From contig OX638292.1 in assembly GCA_951812285.1 (NCBI GenBank), positions 418,774 to 482,773 of the forward strand: DNA of 64,000 nucleotides. Reading direction: 5' to 3'. The position numbers and the translations under genes were made by a program. Shown piece by piece: positions 40,492 through 50,373 of the stretch (its first letter is position 1; each line of letters begins with the position of its first letter). Source of the DNA: an uncultured Dehalococcoidia bacterium (GTDB lineage Bacteria > Chloroflexota > Dehalococcoidia > Lucifugimonadales > UBA1127). Below the pieces are notes generated by a model. It had not been told where the DNA came from. It saw nothing but the letters and a program-made list of their open reading frames with translations, and did no database searches.

Positions 40492-43311
40492 ATGAGCGGC
40501 GAGCGACAGGCGACACTCGGTGTGGAGGAGTCACCGCTCCTGGTGCTGCTGGACGGGCATGCGATGGTCCACCGAGCCTTCCATGCTATCCAGAATCCAC
40601 TCACGCTTCGCCGTACCGGTGAAGAGGTGCGCGGCGTCTATGGCTTCACGCAGATGCTGCTCCGCGCAATTGAGACCCTGAGGCCGACGCATCTCATCCT
40701 GACCTTCGACTACCCCACGCCCACGTTCCGGCATGACCTCTTCGAGGACTACAAGGCTCAGCGGCCCAGCATGCCACAGGAGCTGAGCAACCAGTTCCCG
40801 CACATCCGCCGGCTCATTGAGGCCCTCCAGGTACCCATCATGGAGATGGATCGCTACGAAGCCGACGACCTCCTTGGCACTCTCTCCGCACAGGCTAGCG
40901 AGCAGGGCCTCGATACGGTCATCATCACCGGCGACACGGACACTTTGCAGCTCGTAGGGCCGCGCGTCCGCGTTCTGCTGCAGTACTCGACGCAGAAGCA
41001 GACGATTTACGGGGAGACAGAGGTCCGGGAACGATTTGGCGGCCTGACCCCCGAACAGGTCATCGACTACAAGGCCATCTGCGGAGACACCTCCGACAAT
41101 ATTCCGGGCGTACCCGGTGTCGGTCCTAAGACGGCCTCCAAACTCCTCCTCGAATTCGGAGACATCCAGGGCATCCTCGACCACCTCGACCAGCTTCCGG
41201 CGAGGCAGGCGACCGTCTTCGAGGAGCACCGCGAGCGCGTCCTCCGCGGGCGCACACTGGTGACCATTGTTCGGGACGCTCCCGTCGAGCTCGACCTTGA
41301 GGCAGCTCGGTGGGGCACCTACAATCGCTCCGAGGTAGTGGAGGTGCTGAAAGATCTGGAATTCTTTAGCACCATCAACCGAATTCCCTCCGGAGAACAG
41401 GACGGCCCTGTGGAGTCTGTCGGCGGCTCGGCATCTGCGCCTGCCGTACCGGAGGTTGACACTGACTACACGACCGTTTGGGACACGGAGGCACTAAGCG
41501 AGCTTGTCGGCGCACTGAACGCATCGCAGGGCTTTGCATTCGATACGGAGACGGCGCCGGACGGGCTTGACGTCAAGGGCGTCCAGCCCATGCGCTCCAC
41601 GCTCGTCGGCCTGTCCTTCGCGACAGAGGCCGGCCGGGCCTGGTATGTGCCTGTCGGCCACTCCGAGGGTGGCCAGCTAACGCAGGAGCGGGCGCTGGAG
41701 GCCCTTGGTCCGGTGCTCGAGGACTCGGAGCTGCCGAAGGCTGCACACAACGGTAACTATGACCTCACGGTATTGGCCCACCATGGTGTCAGCGTTCGGG
41801 GCTTCGCCTTTGACACAATGCTGGCCGCTCACTTGCTCGGTCACAAGGCCATTGGCCTGAAGAACATGTCGCTGGACATGTTGGGCATCGAAATGACGCC
41901 CATTAGCGACCTCATTGGCTCTGGCCGTACACAGACGACGATGGACCGCGTCCCCGTCGACAAGGCGGCGCCGTATGCCTGCGCCGACGCAGACATGACC
42001 TATCGCTTGTGGGTCATGCTGGAGGACCGGCTGCGCGGCGAGGGTCTCCTTGACTACTTCACAAGCATCGAGGCGGCGCTGTTGCCCATCGTAGTTGACA
42101 TGCAGGTCACGGGAATTTCACTGCAGGTCGACATGATGCACCAAATGGCCGATGCCCTGGGACAGCGCGTTGCGCAGTTGGAGGTGGACGCGTACGAGAC
42201 GCTGGGCCATCGCTTCAACCTCGGTTCTCCCAAGCAGCTTGGCGACATTCTCTTCGAGGAACTTAAGCTCGGCGAGTTAGCGGAGGTGGGTAAGCCCAAG
42301 AAAACCAAGACTGGCGGGTATTCCACAGATGCCGCCGCGCTCGAGGCTCTGCGAGGTTTACACCCACTCGTCGATACGGTCCTCGAGCACCGGCAACTTA
42401 CCAAGCTCAAGTCAACCTACGTCGACGCCCTGCCCACGCTGATCAACCCCAAGACGGGGCGGCTCCACACGACGTACAACCAGGCTGGATCCGTCACCGG
42501 CCGGTTCTCTTCCAATGACCCCAACCTGCAGAACATTCCCATCCGCACGGACCTTGGCCGGCAGATCCGAGTCGCGTTTCTGCCCAATCAGCCTGGCTGG
42601 ATGCTGCTCGCTGCCGACTACTCGCAGATTGAGCTTCGGGTGCTGGCGCACCTGTCGCAGGATCCGGGGCTACTTGAGGCCTTCCGCGAGGACCAAGACA
42701 TTCACGCTGCCACCGCCTCGCAGGTCTATGGGGTCGCTCTCGACGAGGTGACTGCGGACATGCGGCGCATTGCCAAGGTGCTGAACTTCGGCATCATCTA
42801 CGGTCTCAGCGCCTTCGGCATCTCGCAGCAGACTGAACTCACGGTCGAGGAGGGCCGCGGCTTCATCGAGAGTTATCTGGGCCGCTACCCCAAGGTACGG
42901 GAGTACATCGACAACACCAAGCAGATGGCACGCGACATGGGCTACGTTGAGACGTTGCTGGGTCGGCGGCGCTACATGCCTGAGATTGCATCGACCAACC
43001 CGCAGATCCGCCAAGCGTCGGAGCGTGAGGCCATCAACATGCCGGTGCAGGGCACTGCGGCAGAGGCGCTCAAGCTGGCGATGCTGGGCGTCGCGAGAGA
43101 GATGTCGGAGCGGGGGCTGCGGAGCAACCTGCTCCTTCAGGTTCACGACGAGCTAATCTTCGAGACACCGTCGGACGAGATAGAGGAGCTCAAGTCGCTG
43201 GTGGTGGATGTGATGCCACGGGCAATGGAGTGGGCGCCGAAGCCAGTCGAGTTCGCGGTGCCGCTGAAGGTCGCGACGAAGAGTGGCGGCAATTGGGGGG
43301 AGCTGGAGTAG
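40492..43311 (+). CDS. polA: DNA polymerase I
   Basis: This 939-residue repair and Okazaki-fragment polymerase has three domains. The N-terminal 5' nuclease contains MEMDRYEADDLLGTL, TGDTDTLQL and GVPGVGPKTASKLL. The 3'-5' exonuclease keeps its metal residues: D351-T-E353, HNGNYDL and YACADADMTY. The polymerase has motif A DYSQIELR with D709, motif B RRIAKVLNFGIIYG with the Phe of the O-helix, and motif C VHDE at 884-887. All catalytic residues are present, so proofreading should be active. GAGGGGG precedes the ATG, and a TATAAT lies at 40457-40462. Its end is 3 bp from the convergent nudC. Confidence 0.98.
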   Translation: MSGERQATLGVEESPLLVLLDGHAMVHRAFHAIQNPLTLRRTGEEVRGVYGFTQMLLRAIETLRPTHLILTFDYPTPTFRHDLFEDYKAQRPSMPQELSNQFPHIRRLIEALQVPIMEMDRYEADDLLGTLSAQASEQGLDTVIITGDTDTLQLVGPRVRVLLQYSTQKQTIYGETEVRERFGGLTPEQVIDYKAICGDTSDNIPGVPGVGPKTASKLLLEFGDIQGILDHLDQLPARQATVFEEHRERVLRGRTLVTIVRDAPVELDLEAARWGTYNRSEVVEVLKDLEFFSTINRIPSGEQDGPVESVGGSASAPAVPEVDTDYTTVWDTEALSELVGALNASQGFAFDTETAPDGLDVKGVQPMRSTLVGLSFATEAGRAWYVPVGHSEGGQLTQERALEALGPVLEDSELPKAAHNGNYDLTVLAHHGVSVRGFAFDTMLAAHLLGHKAIGLKNMSLDMLGIEMTPISDLIGSGRTQTTMDRVPVDKAAPYACADADMTYRLWVMLEDRLRGEGLLDYFTSIEAALLPIVVDMQVTGISLQVDMMHQMADALGQRVAQLEVDAYETLGHRFNLGSPKQLGDILFEELKLGELAEVGKPKKTKTGGYSTDAAALEALRGLHPLVDTVLEHRQLTKLKSTYVDALPTLINPKTGRLHTTYNQAGSVTGRFSSNDPNLQNIPIRTDLGRQIRVAFLPNQPGWMLLAADYSQIELRVLAHLSQDPGLLEAFREDQDIHAATASQVYGVALDEVTADMRRIAKVLNFGIIYGLSAFGISQQTELTVEEGRGFIESYLGRYPKVREYIDNTKQMARDMGYVETLLGRRRYMPEIASTNPQIRQASEREAINMPVQGTAAEALKLAMLGVAREMSERGLRSNLLLQVHDELIFETPSDEIEELKSLVVDVMPRAMEWAPKPVEFAVPLKVATKSGGNWGELE

Positions 43312-43314
43312 GGA

Positions 43315-44250
43315 CTACACCTCTCCCGTCACCCATGCCTTGATCAGGTGGTGCGCGATGGCTATGGGGCCTGGGAGGGCGAGGTTTTCGTTGGTGCCGG
43401 CCATGGCGCTGGCGACGTCTTCGCGGGTGAACCAGCGCACGTCCGACATCTCTCCCGTGTCCATGTGGATTTCCGTCGTTGCTGCGTCCGCGTGGCAGCC
43501 GATCATGAGCGTCGAGGGGAAGGGCCACGGCTGCGACGAGTGGTAGCGCACATTCTTGACCTGAATGCCCGACTCCTCCTTGATTTCACGTGCCACGGCT
43601 TCCTCAATCGACTCGCCCTGATCCATGAAGCCGGCAAGCGCCGAGTAGCGGTTCATCGCCTGCAGTCGACCTCGCGACTGCCCTAGCAGGCACCGGTCGC
43701 CGTCGGCGACGACAGTGATGACGACGGGGTCGGTGCGCGGGAAGTGCTGTGTGTTGCAGTTAGTGCAGAATCGCATGTGGCCGCCGCGCCGCATCTCCGT
43801 CGGGTGCCCGCAAACTGCGCAGTAGCCGTGCCGGTTGTGCCAGTTCACCTGCGCTCGCGCCTGCGCCACAATGCCGGAGTCCGCCAGGCTGATGAGGTCC
43901 GTGACGCCCCGCGTGTCCTCGAAGGACCATGCTTCGTCGGTGCGCAACGCCTCGGAGGCAGGCTGGTTGCGGGTGATGTCCACGGTGAAGTGCGCGGCGC
44001 CGTCTCGCAGGCCAAGGAAGATGCCCTCCACCTCGATGCCCAGCCGTTGCACGTCGTCCAGCCCAATCCAACCGAGGTCGTGGTCAGGCGTGTTGGTGAC
44101 CAGCACCGTGTTCTCCCACAGCGGCAGAAACTTGCTGGTTGCATCCAGTGCACGGTCCCGAAGCCAGCCCTCGTCGCGACGTTCCTGGTCGCCTCGATCA
44201 AGGGGGTTGCCGGCGTAGATGTGGGTGATGGGCGGAAGCTCATTGGGCAT
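43315..44250 (-). CDS. nudC: NADH pyrophosphatase / RNA deNADding hydrolase NudC
   Basis: This ~311-residue Nudix enzyme hydrolyses NAD(H) and removes NAD caps from RNA. The zinc ribbon CAVCGHPTEM...FCTNC and the Nudix box GFMDQGESIEEA plus REIKEESGI are complete, and the family tail SSQPWPFPSTLMIG is present. The start is uncertain: ATG at 44250 has a GGAT-type site at the right distance, ATG at 44262 follows AGGA without spacing, and an upstream frame to 44388 would run through the hairpin at 44307-44345 and is unlikely. Confidence 0.94.
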   Translation of the reverse strand: MPNELPPITHIYAGNPLDRGDQERRDEGWLRDRALDATSKFLPLWENTVLVTNTPDHDLGWIGLDDVQRLGIEVEGIFLGLRDGAAHFTVDITRNQPASEALRTDEAWSFEDTRGVTDLISLADSGIVAQARAQVNWHNRHGYCAVCGHPTEMRRGGHMRFCTNCNTQHFPRTDPVVITVVADGDRCLLGQSRGRLQAMNRYSALAGFMDQGESIEEAVAREIKEESGIQVKNVRYHSSQPWPFPSTLMIGCHADAATTEIHMDTGEMSDVRWFTREDVASAMAGTNENLALPGPIAIAHHLIKAWVTGEV

Positions 44251-44306
44251 GGTGTCATCCATTCCTAGAAATCGGGTGCATTCAACGGCGAATCCTGCCT
44301 GACATG

Positions 44307-44345
44307 CGACGGCGGGAGCCGCTTTCGAGCGACCTCCCGCCGTCG
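44307..44345 (-). terminator. Hairpin downstream of the Rieske operon
   Basis: A 12-bp perfect stem (44307-44318 with 44334-44345) encloses a smaller CGCT-TTCG-AGCG tetraloop hairpin. It lies 19 bp after the stop of the last Rieske gene and before nudC in the same direction. No T-run follows on the minus strand, so it may terminate weakly or stabilise the 3' end. Confidence 0.55.
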
Positions 44346-44363
44346 TTGCCTTGCCAGGTCCAC

Positions 44364-45620
44364 TTACTTCACAGTGATGTCTTCCCAAACCACAGGGTCG
44401 TCCTTGAAGTAGACATCGCGAGGCAGCACTGCGCCGCCGGAGCGCACCTTGAACACCTCAGGGTGGCTGGCCGCGTAAGGCTCGATGCCCTCTTCCAATT
44501 CGCGCGCGCCGATGATGAGGCGCCGCCGCATGCGGATGATGGCTGTGTCCGTGGTGCCCAGGTGTTCTTCCGTGCGGTCCACAATCGCGCCCATGCTGTC
44601 CGTCATTGCCGAGTCCTGCGCGCGGCCCATGCTGTCCGGAATTCCGCTAAAGGTCTCTGTCTTCTGCACAGTTCGGTCAATCATATAGTGGTTGCTCTTG
44701 TTCGCAATTCCCTTGTACGTGCCGGGGAGCATCCCGCTCTTGGGCGCCTCAGTCCATTGTCCCTCCAGAGGCCCGTAGGGGTTCCAGCGGCACAGGTAGA
44801 ACCAACAGTTCTCATCGTCAATGGGTACGATGAGGCCCGACCGGGCGTATCCGTGCGGCTCACGAGGGATCATGGTGACCCACGGGAAGAGCCAGCGGGA
44901 GATGCGCCAGTAAGAGGAGTCCTCTTCCGCGTTGCGCTTGGCGCCGATGAGGATGCCGCTGTCCGTGTCTTCCACGTGGAAGCGGGCCGGGCGGTCGTTG
45001 TACGAGTAGCGCCCACCCATGGTCGTCGCTGTTGCAGCCTTCTCTTGGGCGTCCAATCGGCTGTGCAGGATGGAGGCGTGCACCGTGTCAATCTCTCCCT
45101 CGATGACCTGCACGAAATTGGACTCGTACCACACCTTTCGGGCCTCTCGCTGGTTCTCCGCTATCGTGAGGTACTCCAGCTCCGGCAAAGGCGGCTCAAG
45201 CTCCGGCGGGCCCATGTACGCCCACACGAAACCCCCTGCCTCCTGCGCGGGGTAGGCAAGTATCTTCACCTTGCCGGCGAAGTTGCTGTCCTCTGGCTCC
45301 GACATCATGTCGACGCAGTTGCCCTCGATGTCGAACTTCCAGCCGTGGTAGGCACAACGCAGGCCCTCTTCCTCGTTTCGGCCGTAGAAGAGACTGGCGT
45401 GCCGGTGGGGGCAGAACTCCTTCAACACGCCCACCTTGCCGCTGGTGGTGCGAAAGACCACCAACTCTTCGCCGTAGATCTTGCTCTGCACCGGCGGGCA
45501 ATCCGGTTCCGGCAACTCCTCTGAGAGGAGCACCGGAGTCCAGAAGCGCCGACAGAACTCTCCCATGGGCGTGCCTTTGTCCGTTCGACACAGGAATTCG
45601 TTTTCTTCCCTGGTCAGCAT
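44364..45620 (-). CDS. Rieske oxygenase alpha subunit, phthalate-dioxygenase type (copy A)
   Basis: This 418-residue single-component-type terminal oxygenase has Rieske ligands in FCPHRHASLFYGRNEEEGLR then CAYHGWKFD. The catalytic-domain iron site is in VIEGEIDTVHASILHSRLD. The pattern and length match phthalate 4,5-dioxygenase and related aromatic O-demethylases. It is a tandem duplicate of the next gene: about 47 differences over 418 residues (~89% identity), with only three in the first ~145. ATG at 45620 has GAGGAGG upstream and matches the start of the duplicate; the frame to 45662 is not used. Last gene of the operon; no reductase is encoded nearby. Substrate unknown. Confidence 0.9.
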   Translation of the reverse strand: MLTREENEFLCRTDKGTPMGEFCRRFWTPVLLSEELPEPDCPPVQSKIYGEELVVFRTTSGKVGVLKEFCPHRHASLFYGRNEEEGLRCAYHGWKFDIEGNCVDMMSEPEDSNFAGKVKILAYPAQEAGGFVWAYMGPPELEPPLPELEYLTIAENQREARKVWYESNFVQVIEGEIDTVHASILHSRLDAQEKAATATTMGGRYSYNDRPARFHVEDTDSGILIGAKRNAEEDSSYWRISRWLFPWVTMIPREPHGYARSGLIVPIDDENCWFYLCRWNPYGPLEGQWTEAPKSGMLPGTYKGIANKSNHYMIDRTVQKTETFSGIPDSMGRAQDSAMTDSMGAIVDRTEEHLGTTDTAIIRMRRRLIIGARELEEGIEPYAASHPEVFKVRSGGAVLPRDVYFKDDPVVWEDITVK

Positions 45621-45730
45621 CCCCTTGCCTCCTCTTTGTTGTTGCGCTACGTCTGAAGACAAATCGCAAATGCTACTGGCGAAAGCCTGTAGCCTTCGAC
45701 TGGTAGCCTACCACCGAAAGCTGCCATTAG

Positions 45731-46987
45731 CTACCGGACCGTAATGTCCTCCCACACAACCGGGTCGTCCTTGAAGTAGACCTCGCGCGGGAGCAGCGCG
45801 CCGCCGGATCGCACCTTGAAGACCTCGGGGTGACTGGGCGCGTATGGCTCGATGCCGTCTTCCAACTCCCGGGCGGCCACGATCAGACGGCGCCTCATAC
45901 GAATGATTGCCGTGTCCGTGGTGCCGAGGTGCTCCTCGGTGCGGTCGACAATGCGACCCATGCTGTCCGTCATTGCGGCGTCCTGCGCGCGGCCCATGCT
46001 GTTGGGAATGCCGCTGAACGTCTCGGTCTTCTGCGCCTCCCGGTCAATCAGGTAGTGGTTGGTGGAGTTGGCCTTGCCGAGCCACGTGCCGGGGACCATG
46101 CCGTCGCGAGGCGCTTCATTCCAGTTGCCTTCCAACGGGCCGTAGGGGTTCCAGCGGCAGAGGTAGAACCAGCAGGTCTCGTCGTCGATGGGGACGATGA
46201 GGCCAGAGCGGCAGGGGCCGTGCGGCTCGCGCGGAATCATGGTGATCCAGGGGAAAAGCCAGCGCGAGATGCGCCAGTAGGACGAGTCCTCTTCGGCATT
46301 GCGCTTGGCGCCGATGAGGATGCCGCCCTCGGTGTCCTCGACATGGAATCGGGCCGCGCGGTCCCGGTACGAGTAGCGGCCGGCCAGCGTCGTCGCCGTT
46401 GCCGACTTCTCCAGCGCGTCCAATCTGCTGTGCAGAATGGATGCATGCACGGTGTCGATCTCGCCCTCGATGACCTGCACGAAGTTGGACTCGTAGAGCA
46501 CCTTGCTGGTGTTCCGCTGGTTTTCAGGCACACTCAGGTACTCCAGGTCCGGCATGGGAGGCTCCAGCTCCGGCGGGCCCATGTACGCCCACACGAAACC
46601 CCCTGCCTCCTGCGCGGGGTAGGCGAGGATCTTGACTTTGCCGGCGAAGTTGCTGTCCTCGGGCTCCGACATCATGTCCACGCAGTTGCCCTCGATGTCG
46701 AACTTCCAGCCGTGGTAGGCACAGCGGAGGCCCTCTTCCTCATTGCGGCCGTAGAAGAGGCTGGCGTGTCGGTGGGGGCAGAACTCCTTCAGCACGCCGA
46801 CTTTGCCGCTGGTGGTGCGAAAGACCACCAACTCCTCGCCGTAAATCTTGCTCTGCATCGGCGGGCAGTCCGGCTCCGGCAATTCCTCTGAGAGGAGCAC
46901 CGGAGTCCAGAAGCGCCGACAGAACTCCCCCATGGGCGTGCCTTTGTCTGTTCGACACATGAGCTCGTTTTCTTCCCTTGTCAGCAT
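45731..46987 (-). CDS. Rieske oxygenase alpha subunit, phthalate-dioxygenase type (copy B)
   Basis: This 418-residue paralogue of copy A has the same Rieske ligands (CPHRHASLFYG, CAYHGWKFD) and the same iron-binding block EGEIDTVHASILHSR. Differences from copy A cluster after residue ~145, in the catalytic domain, for example around residues 150-165 and 285-310. That points to a changed substrate pocket while the electron-transfer domain stays constant. GAGGAGG precedes the ATG. It is 110 bp upstream of copy A and 51 bp downstream of the third Rieske gene in one operon. Confidence 0.91.
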   Translation of the reverse strand: MLTREENELMCRTDKGTPMGEFCRRFWTPVLLSEELPEPDCPPMQSKIYGEELVVFRTTSGKVGVLKEFCPHRHASLFYGRNEEEGLRCAYHGWKFDIEGNCVDMMSEPEDSNFAGKVKILAYPAQEAGGFVWAYMGPPELEPPMPDLEYLSVPENQRNTSKVLYESNFVQVIEGEIDTVHASILHSRLDALEKSATATTLAGRYSYRDRAARFHVEDTEGGILIGAKRNAEEDSSYWRISRWLFPWITMIPREPHGPCRSGLIVPIDDETCWFYLCRWNPYGPLEGNWNEAPRDGMVPGTWLGKANSTNHYLIDREAQKTETFSGIPNSMGRAQDAAMTDSMGRIVDRTEEHLGTTDTAIIRMRRRLIVAARELEDGIEPYAPSHPEVFKVRSGGALLPREVYFKDDPVVWEDITVR

Positions 46988-47038
46988 CGCGATGCCTCCT
47001 CTCTTGGGCCTTACGGAGCCGGTGCGGTCTCGTGTCCG

Positions 47039-48409
47039 CTATGAATATGGGTTGACGCCCTTGCCGATGGCGGGTGCGTACTCATCCGAGCCGCCCAATG
47101 GTACGCCCGCGATCGGCACGCCGGCGTCTGCGTTACGGGCCTTTTCCGTGTGCGCCTTCCAGTCCTCGCCCGGAGGCAGAATGATCGACGCCGAACGGAC
47201 GCGGTAAAGCTTCTCGTCGTCCACTACGGCAGGTACTGACCCATCCTCCATGTACTGGCGCGCCGCGGCCATCAGCTGCTTGCGCACCATGATGATCATC
47301 CGATCGCTGGTACCCAAGTGTTCCTTTCGCCGGTCATAGATGGGGCCCATCGTTTCGGTCATTGCCCGGTCCTGCAGGTTCCCTGCGAAGGGTATGCCGG
47401 ACTTGTTCAGCGTCTTCTGTACTTCGTAGTCCAGCAGGAAGTCGTTGGTCTTGTTGGCCGCCGTGTGGTACCGCGTTCGGGGGTCCGGCGTTTCCTCCAC
47501 GTAGCCGCCCGATAGCACGAAGGGGTCGAGCGCCCTCGCCCGCTCTTCCTCGGTGACTGGGCCGTCCAGCTTGCCGCGCATGCTGATCAGCATGTGGTAC
47601 TCGTCATCGATGGGCACCCATGCCCTTGCCGAGACCGAGTTCGGGCTGCCTGCAGCGATCATGCTGAAGTAGGGGTAGATGTATTGCGTGATCCGGTGGT
47701 AGACCTCGGAGCTGTCCCTCTTCCACTGCCGCTTTGCGGAGTACACGACTCCGTACGGCTGCGGGACCACCTCCAGGGTTGGAGCCAGATCGTGCGCCCA
47801 CGCGCCCAGCATCACTCCCTTTGGTCCAACCTGTTCCTCGCGCAGCCGGCCGTGGATGAAGAAGACGTGCGAGGAGTCCAGGTCTCCCTCGAGTCCCTGC
47901 ACCCAGTTGCACTCCTCAACCATGATGTGAGGAGGCAGAACGTTTTCTTCCGGGAGGGTGTTTATTTCAAACGCGGGGAAGGGCGGCGGCGTTTCGCGCG
48001 GTCCCATGTAGGCCCACAGCATGTGGTTGACGTCGCGCACGGGGTATGCGGTGGCGCGCACCTTGTCCTTGAAGTTGCTTTCTGCAGGCTCATTGGGCAT
48101 GTCGATGCAGGCGCCGGTTGTGTCGAACTTCCAGCCGTGGTAGTTGCAGGCGAGGCCGGCGTTCTCGTTGCGGCCGAAGAAGAGCGACGCGCCCCGGTGG
48201 GGGCAGTTCTCCGCGAAGAGGCCAATGTCGCCGTTGGAGTCACGGAAGCACACAAGGTCTTCGCCCAATAGCCGCACGCGCTTCATGGGTCCGTCGACCT
48301 CGACGTCCCTGGAAGGCATAAACGGGTGCCAGAATTGGCGCAGGAGCTCGCCCATCGGCGTACCGGCGCCTACTCGAGTAAGAAGTTCATTGTCCTCAGC
48401 CGTCAGCAT
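47039..48409 (-). CDS. Rieske oxygenase alpha subunit, phthalate-dioxygenase type (third member)
   Basis: This 456-residue terminal oxygenase has CPHRGASLFFGRNENAG and CNYHGWKFDTTGACIDMP as Rieske ligands and VQGLEGDLDSSHVFFIHGR as the mononuclear iron block. It is related to but clearly diverged from copies A and B, with ~35 extra C-terminal residues. AGAGGAG precedes the ATG. It lies 31 bp behind the ThDP enzyme. Three oxygenases in one operon suggest handling of several related aromatic substrates or a multi-step demethylation/hydroxylation route; electron-donor proteins must be encoded elsewhere. Confidence 0.9.
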   Translation of the reverse strand: MLTAEDNELLTRVGAGTPMGELLRQFWHPFMPSRDVEVDGPMKRVRLLGEDLVCFRDSNGDIGLFAENCPHRGASLFFGRNENAGLACNYHGWKFDTTGACIDMPNEPAESNFKDKVRATAYPVRDVNHMLWAYMGPRETPPPFPAFEINTLPEENVLPPHIMVEECNWVQGLEGDLDSSHVFFIHGRLREEQVGPKGVMLGAWAHDLAPTLEVVPQPYGVVYSAKRQWKRDSSEVYHRITQYIYPYFSMIAAGSPNSVSARAWVPIDDEYHMLISMRGKLDGPVTEEERARALDPFVLSGGYVEETPDPRTRYHTAANKTNDFLLDYEVQKTLNKSGIPFAGNLQDRAMTETMGPIYDRRKEHLGTSDRMIIMVRKQLMAAARQYMEDGSVPAVVDDEKLYRVRSASIILPPGEDWKAHTEKARNADAGVPIAGVPLGGSDEYAPAIGKGVNPYS

Positions 48410-48440
48410 TTGTACTGCTCCTCTCTTGGTATTGAGTGAA

Positions 48441-50147
48441 CTACCCGCCTACAACGTTCAGAAGGGCCTGGCGCTTTTCCACGCGAACAGCGTGCAGTGC
48501 CCGCTCGATGGCAGCGGGAACCTCCGCTGGGTCCTCGACGCGCTCGCCGTAGCCGCCGGAAGCTTGGCAAATCATCTCGTAGTTGAAGCCCTGCGAAAGG
48601 GTGGTTACGGCCCACGTGTCCGTCTGCGCGGCGTAGCCGTTGGGGTTCATGTTTCGCGCCGAGCTCTTCACGGCGTTCCAAATACCGTTGTTCCACACGA
48701 TGAATAGAATGGGAAGGTCCTGTGCCTGTGAAACAATGTGGCCAGAGGTGCCGGAGCCGAAGATGTAGGAGCCGTCGCCGGTGCAGCATACAATCGTCTT
48801 GTCTGGCGCCGCAAGCTTCGCGCCAAGCGAGGCCCCGACGGCCCAACCGAGGCTGCCCGCCGGCGATATGCCGTAGGTTGTGCCAGGAGACGTGAAGGCG
48901 ATCTGGGATGCGTCAATGCCGAGCTCGTTCATCAAGATGGTGTTCTCGTCCAGGTGCTTGCCAAGCTCGCGGCTGAAGTACGCCTTGTTGATGGGCACCT
49001 CACTCTTGCCTGCCTCGGCCCTGCCATCCGTGGCTTCCGCCCTCTTTTGCCGGGCCTCTGCCCACTTGGCCGTGCGCTCCTGGACGCCGCCGGCGTCGAC
49101 GCCTATGCGCTTGACGGCATCGTTCAGCGCGCCGAGGGTGAGGCGCGGGCTGCCAGTTAGGTTGAGGTCGGAGCGGTAACCGCGGATTGGGTAGCGGGCG
49201 TACAGCGGGTCCTCGCCGATGTGAATTACCGTTGCCTCCTCCAGCGGACCGGTGCGCTTTGGCGTCCAGGGCACATCGACTTCCAAGACGACCACGACGT
49301 CGGCCTCGGCCAGCGCCGCCGGGATGTCGCCGCCTGCGTGCAGCGGGTGGTCCTGCGGGAAGTTAACGAAGGAAAGGCCGGACTCGAAGACGGGCATTCC
49401 CAGCGTCTCGGCCAGCGCAACCAATGGCGCGACCGCCTCAGGGTCCCTGCCGGAAGCACGGGTGATCAACATCGGGCTCTTGGCCGATGCCAGCGCCTTG
49501 GCGGCTTGCTCGATGAGATCCGGTCCCGGCATGCGATCCCCGGTGGGGGCCATTCGAGGCTTCTCACCGTACGAGAACGATTCTATGCGCCTGCCAAGAA
49601 CCTCGCGTGGCAGCGTCAGGTAGACGGGGCCGGCCGGCTCTGACTGGGTCAGCGCAAGGGCCCGGTCCACCACTCCCTCGACATCGGAGTCGGAACGGAG
49701 CTCGTAGTCCCACTTCACCCACTCGCGCACCATGGAACCCTGGTCGAAGGACTCCTGCGCCCAGTGAATACCGCCGTCTCGAGAGCCGCTCAGATCGCCT
49801 TCTGTTAGCGGCGTGCGGCCCGCAGTGAAGAGCATGGGAGTGTTGGAGCGGTTGGCGTTGATGATGCCGCTGGTGGCGTTCGCGGTTCCAGGAATGGTGT
49901 GGACCATTACGACCTGCGGCTTGCCGGTGACCATCGTGTAGCCGTGCGCCATGGCCACGGCGGTGATTTCGTGAGGAACAGGAATAGGCTTGGGTAGCAT
50001 CTGCTCCTGTGTGAACCGCTTGGCATAGGCTTCGACAATGGGCGCAAAGTCCGTGCCGCCGTTGCCGAAGAAGTAATCCACACCCCGGGCCGCCAATAGC
50101 TCCAGGTACGCCTCGGCAACCGTTTCGACTTGGACAGTCTTCGCCAT
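48441..50147 (-). CDS. Thiamine diphosphate-dependent enzyme (acetolactate synthase / benzoylformate decarboxylase-like)
   Basis: This 568-residue enzyme has the three-domain ThDP fold: an N-terminal pyrimidine-binding domain, a central domain (about 200-330: LIEQAAKALASAKSPMLITR), and a C-terminal diphosphate-binding domain with CTGDGSYIFGSGT...WNNGIWN as the metal/ThDP motif. The N-terminal part reads FFGNGGTDFAPIVEA, unlike true acetolactate synthases, so decarboxylation or ligation of an aromatic 2-oxoacid is more likely than branched-chain amino-acid synthesis. First gene of the operon with the three Rieske oxygenases, from the promoter at 50197-50225. Confidence 0.87.
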   Translation of the reverse strand: MAKTVQVETVAEAYLELLAARGVDYFFGNGGTDFAPIVEAYAKRFTQEQMLPKPIPVPHEITAVAMAHGYTMVTGKPQVVMVHTIPGTANATSGIINANRSNTPMLFTAGRTPLTEGDLSGSRDGGIHWAQESFDQGSMVREWVKWDYELRSDSDVEGVVDRALALTQSEPAGPVYLTLPREVLGRRIESFSYGEKPRMAPTGDRMPGPDLIEQAAKALASAKSPMLITRASGRDPEAVAPLVALAETLGMPVFESGLSFVNFPQDHPLHAGGDIPAALAEADVVVVLEVDVPWTPKRTGPLEEATVIHIGEDPLYARYPIRGYRSDLNLTGSPRLTLGALNDAVKRIGVDAGGVQERTAKWAEARQKRAEATDGRAEAGKSEVPINKAYFSRELGKHLDENTILMNELGIDASQIAFTSPGTTYGISPAGSLGWAVGASLGAKLAAPDKTIVCCTGDGSYIFGSGTSGHIVSQAQDLPILFIVWNNGIWNAVKSSARNMNPNGYAAQTDTWAVTTLSQGFNYEMICQASGGYGERVEDPAEVPAAIERALHAVRVEKRQALLNVVGG

Positions 50148-50196
50148 GTCATTCCTCCACTATTTTCAAATCGAACACCACGACATAAGTGGCGTT

Positions 50197-50225
50197 ATGC
50201 TATTCCCGCATCATATAACTGTCAA
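50197..50225 (-). promoter_or_regulatory. Promoter of the ThDP enzyme-Rieske operon
   Basis: On the minus strand, TTGACA (50225-50220) and TAGCAT (50202-50197) are separated by 17 bases, 50 bp upstream of the ThDP enzyme start. The divergent HpaB-type gene starts at 50374. Confidence 0.68.
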
Positions 50226-50373
50226 CATACGCGCAGCGCGTGCGCGACCCGGCATGCGCTTGTTTAGCCAGCGGCATCGGCGTATGCTACGCAACCGAGG
50301 ATTGGAGGGATCCTTCATTTCAGGTACAGGCGCTTGAACAGCTACGGACAGGGGCCGATACGAGGAGGCAACC

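Noticed and set aside
44304..46891. Long plus-strand frames (~400 and ~350 codons) opposite the two Rieske copies
   Set aside because: They are similar to each other only because the sense genes are duplicates; no independent coding signal.
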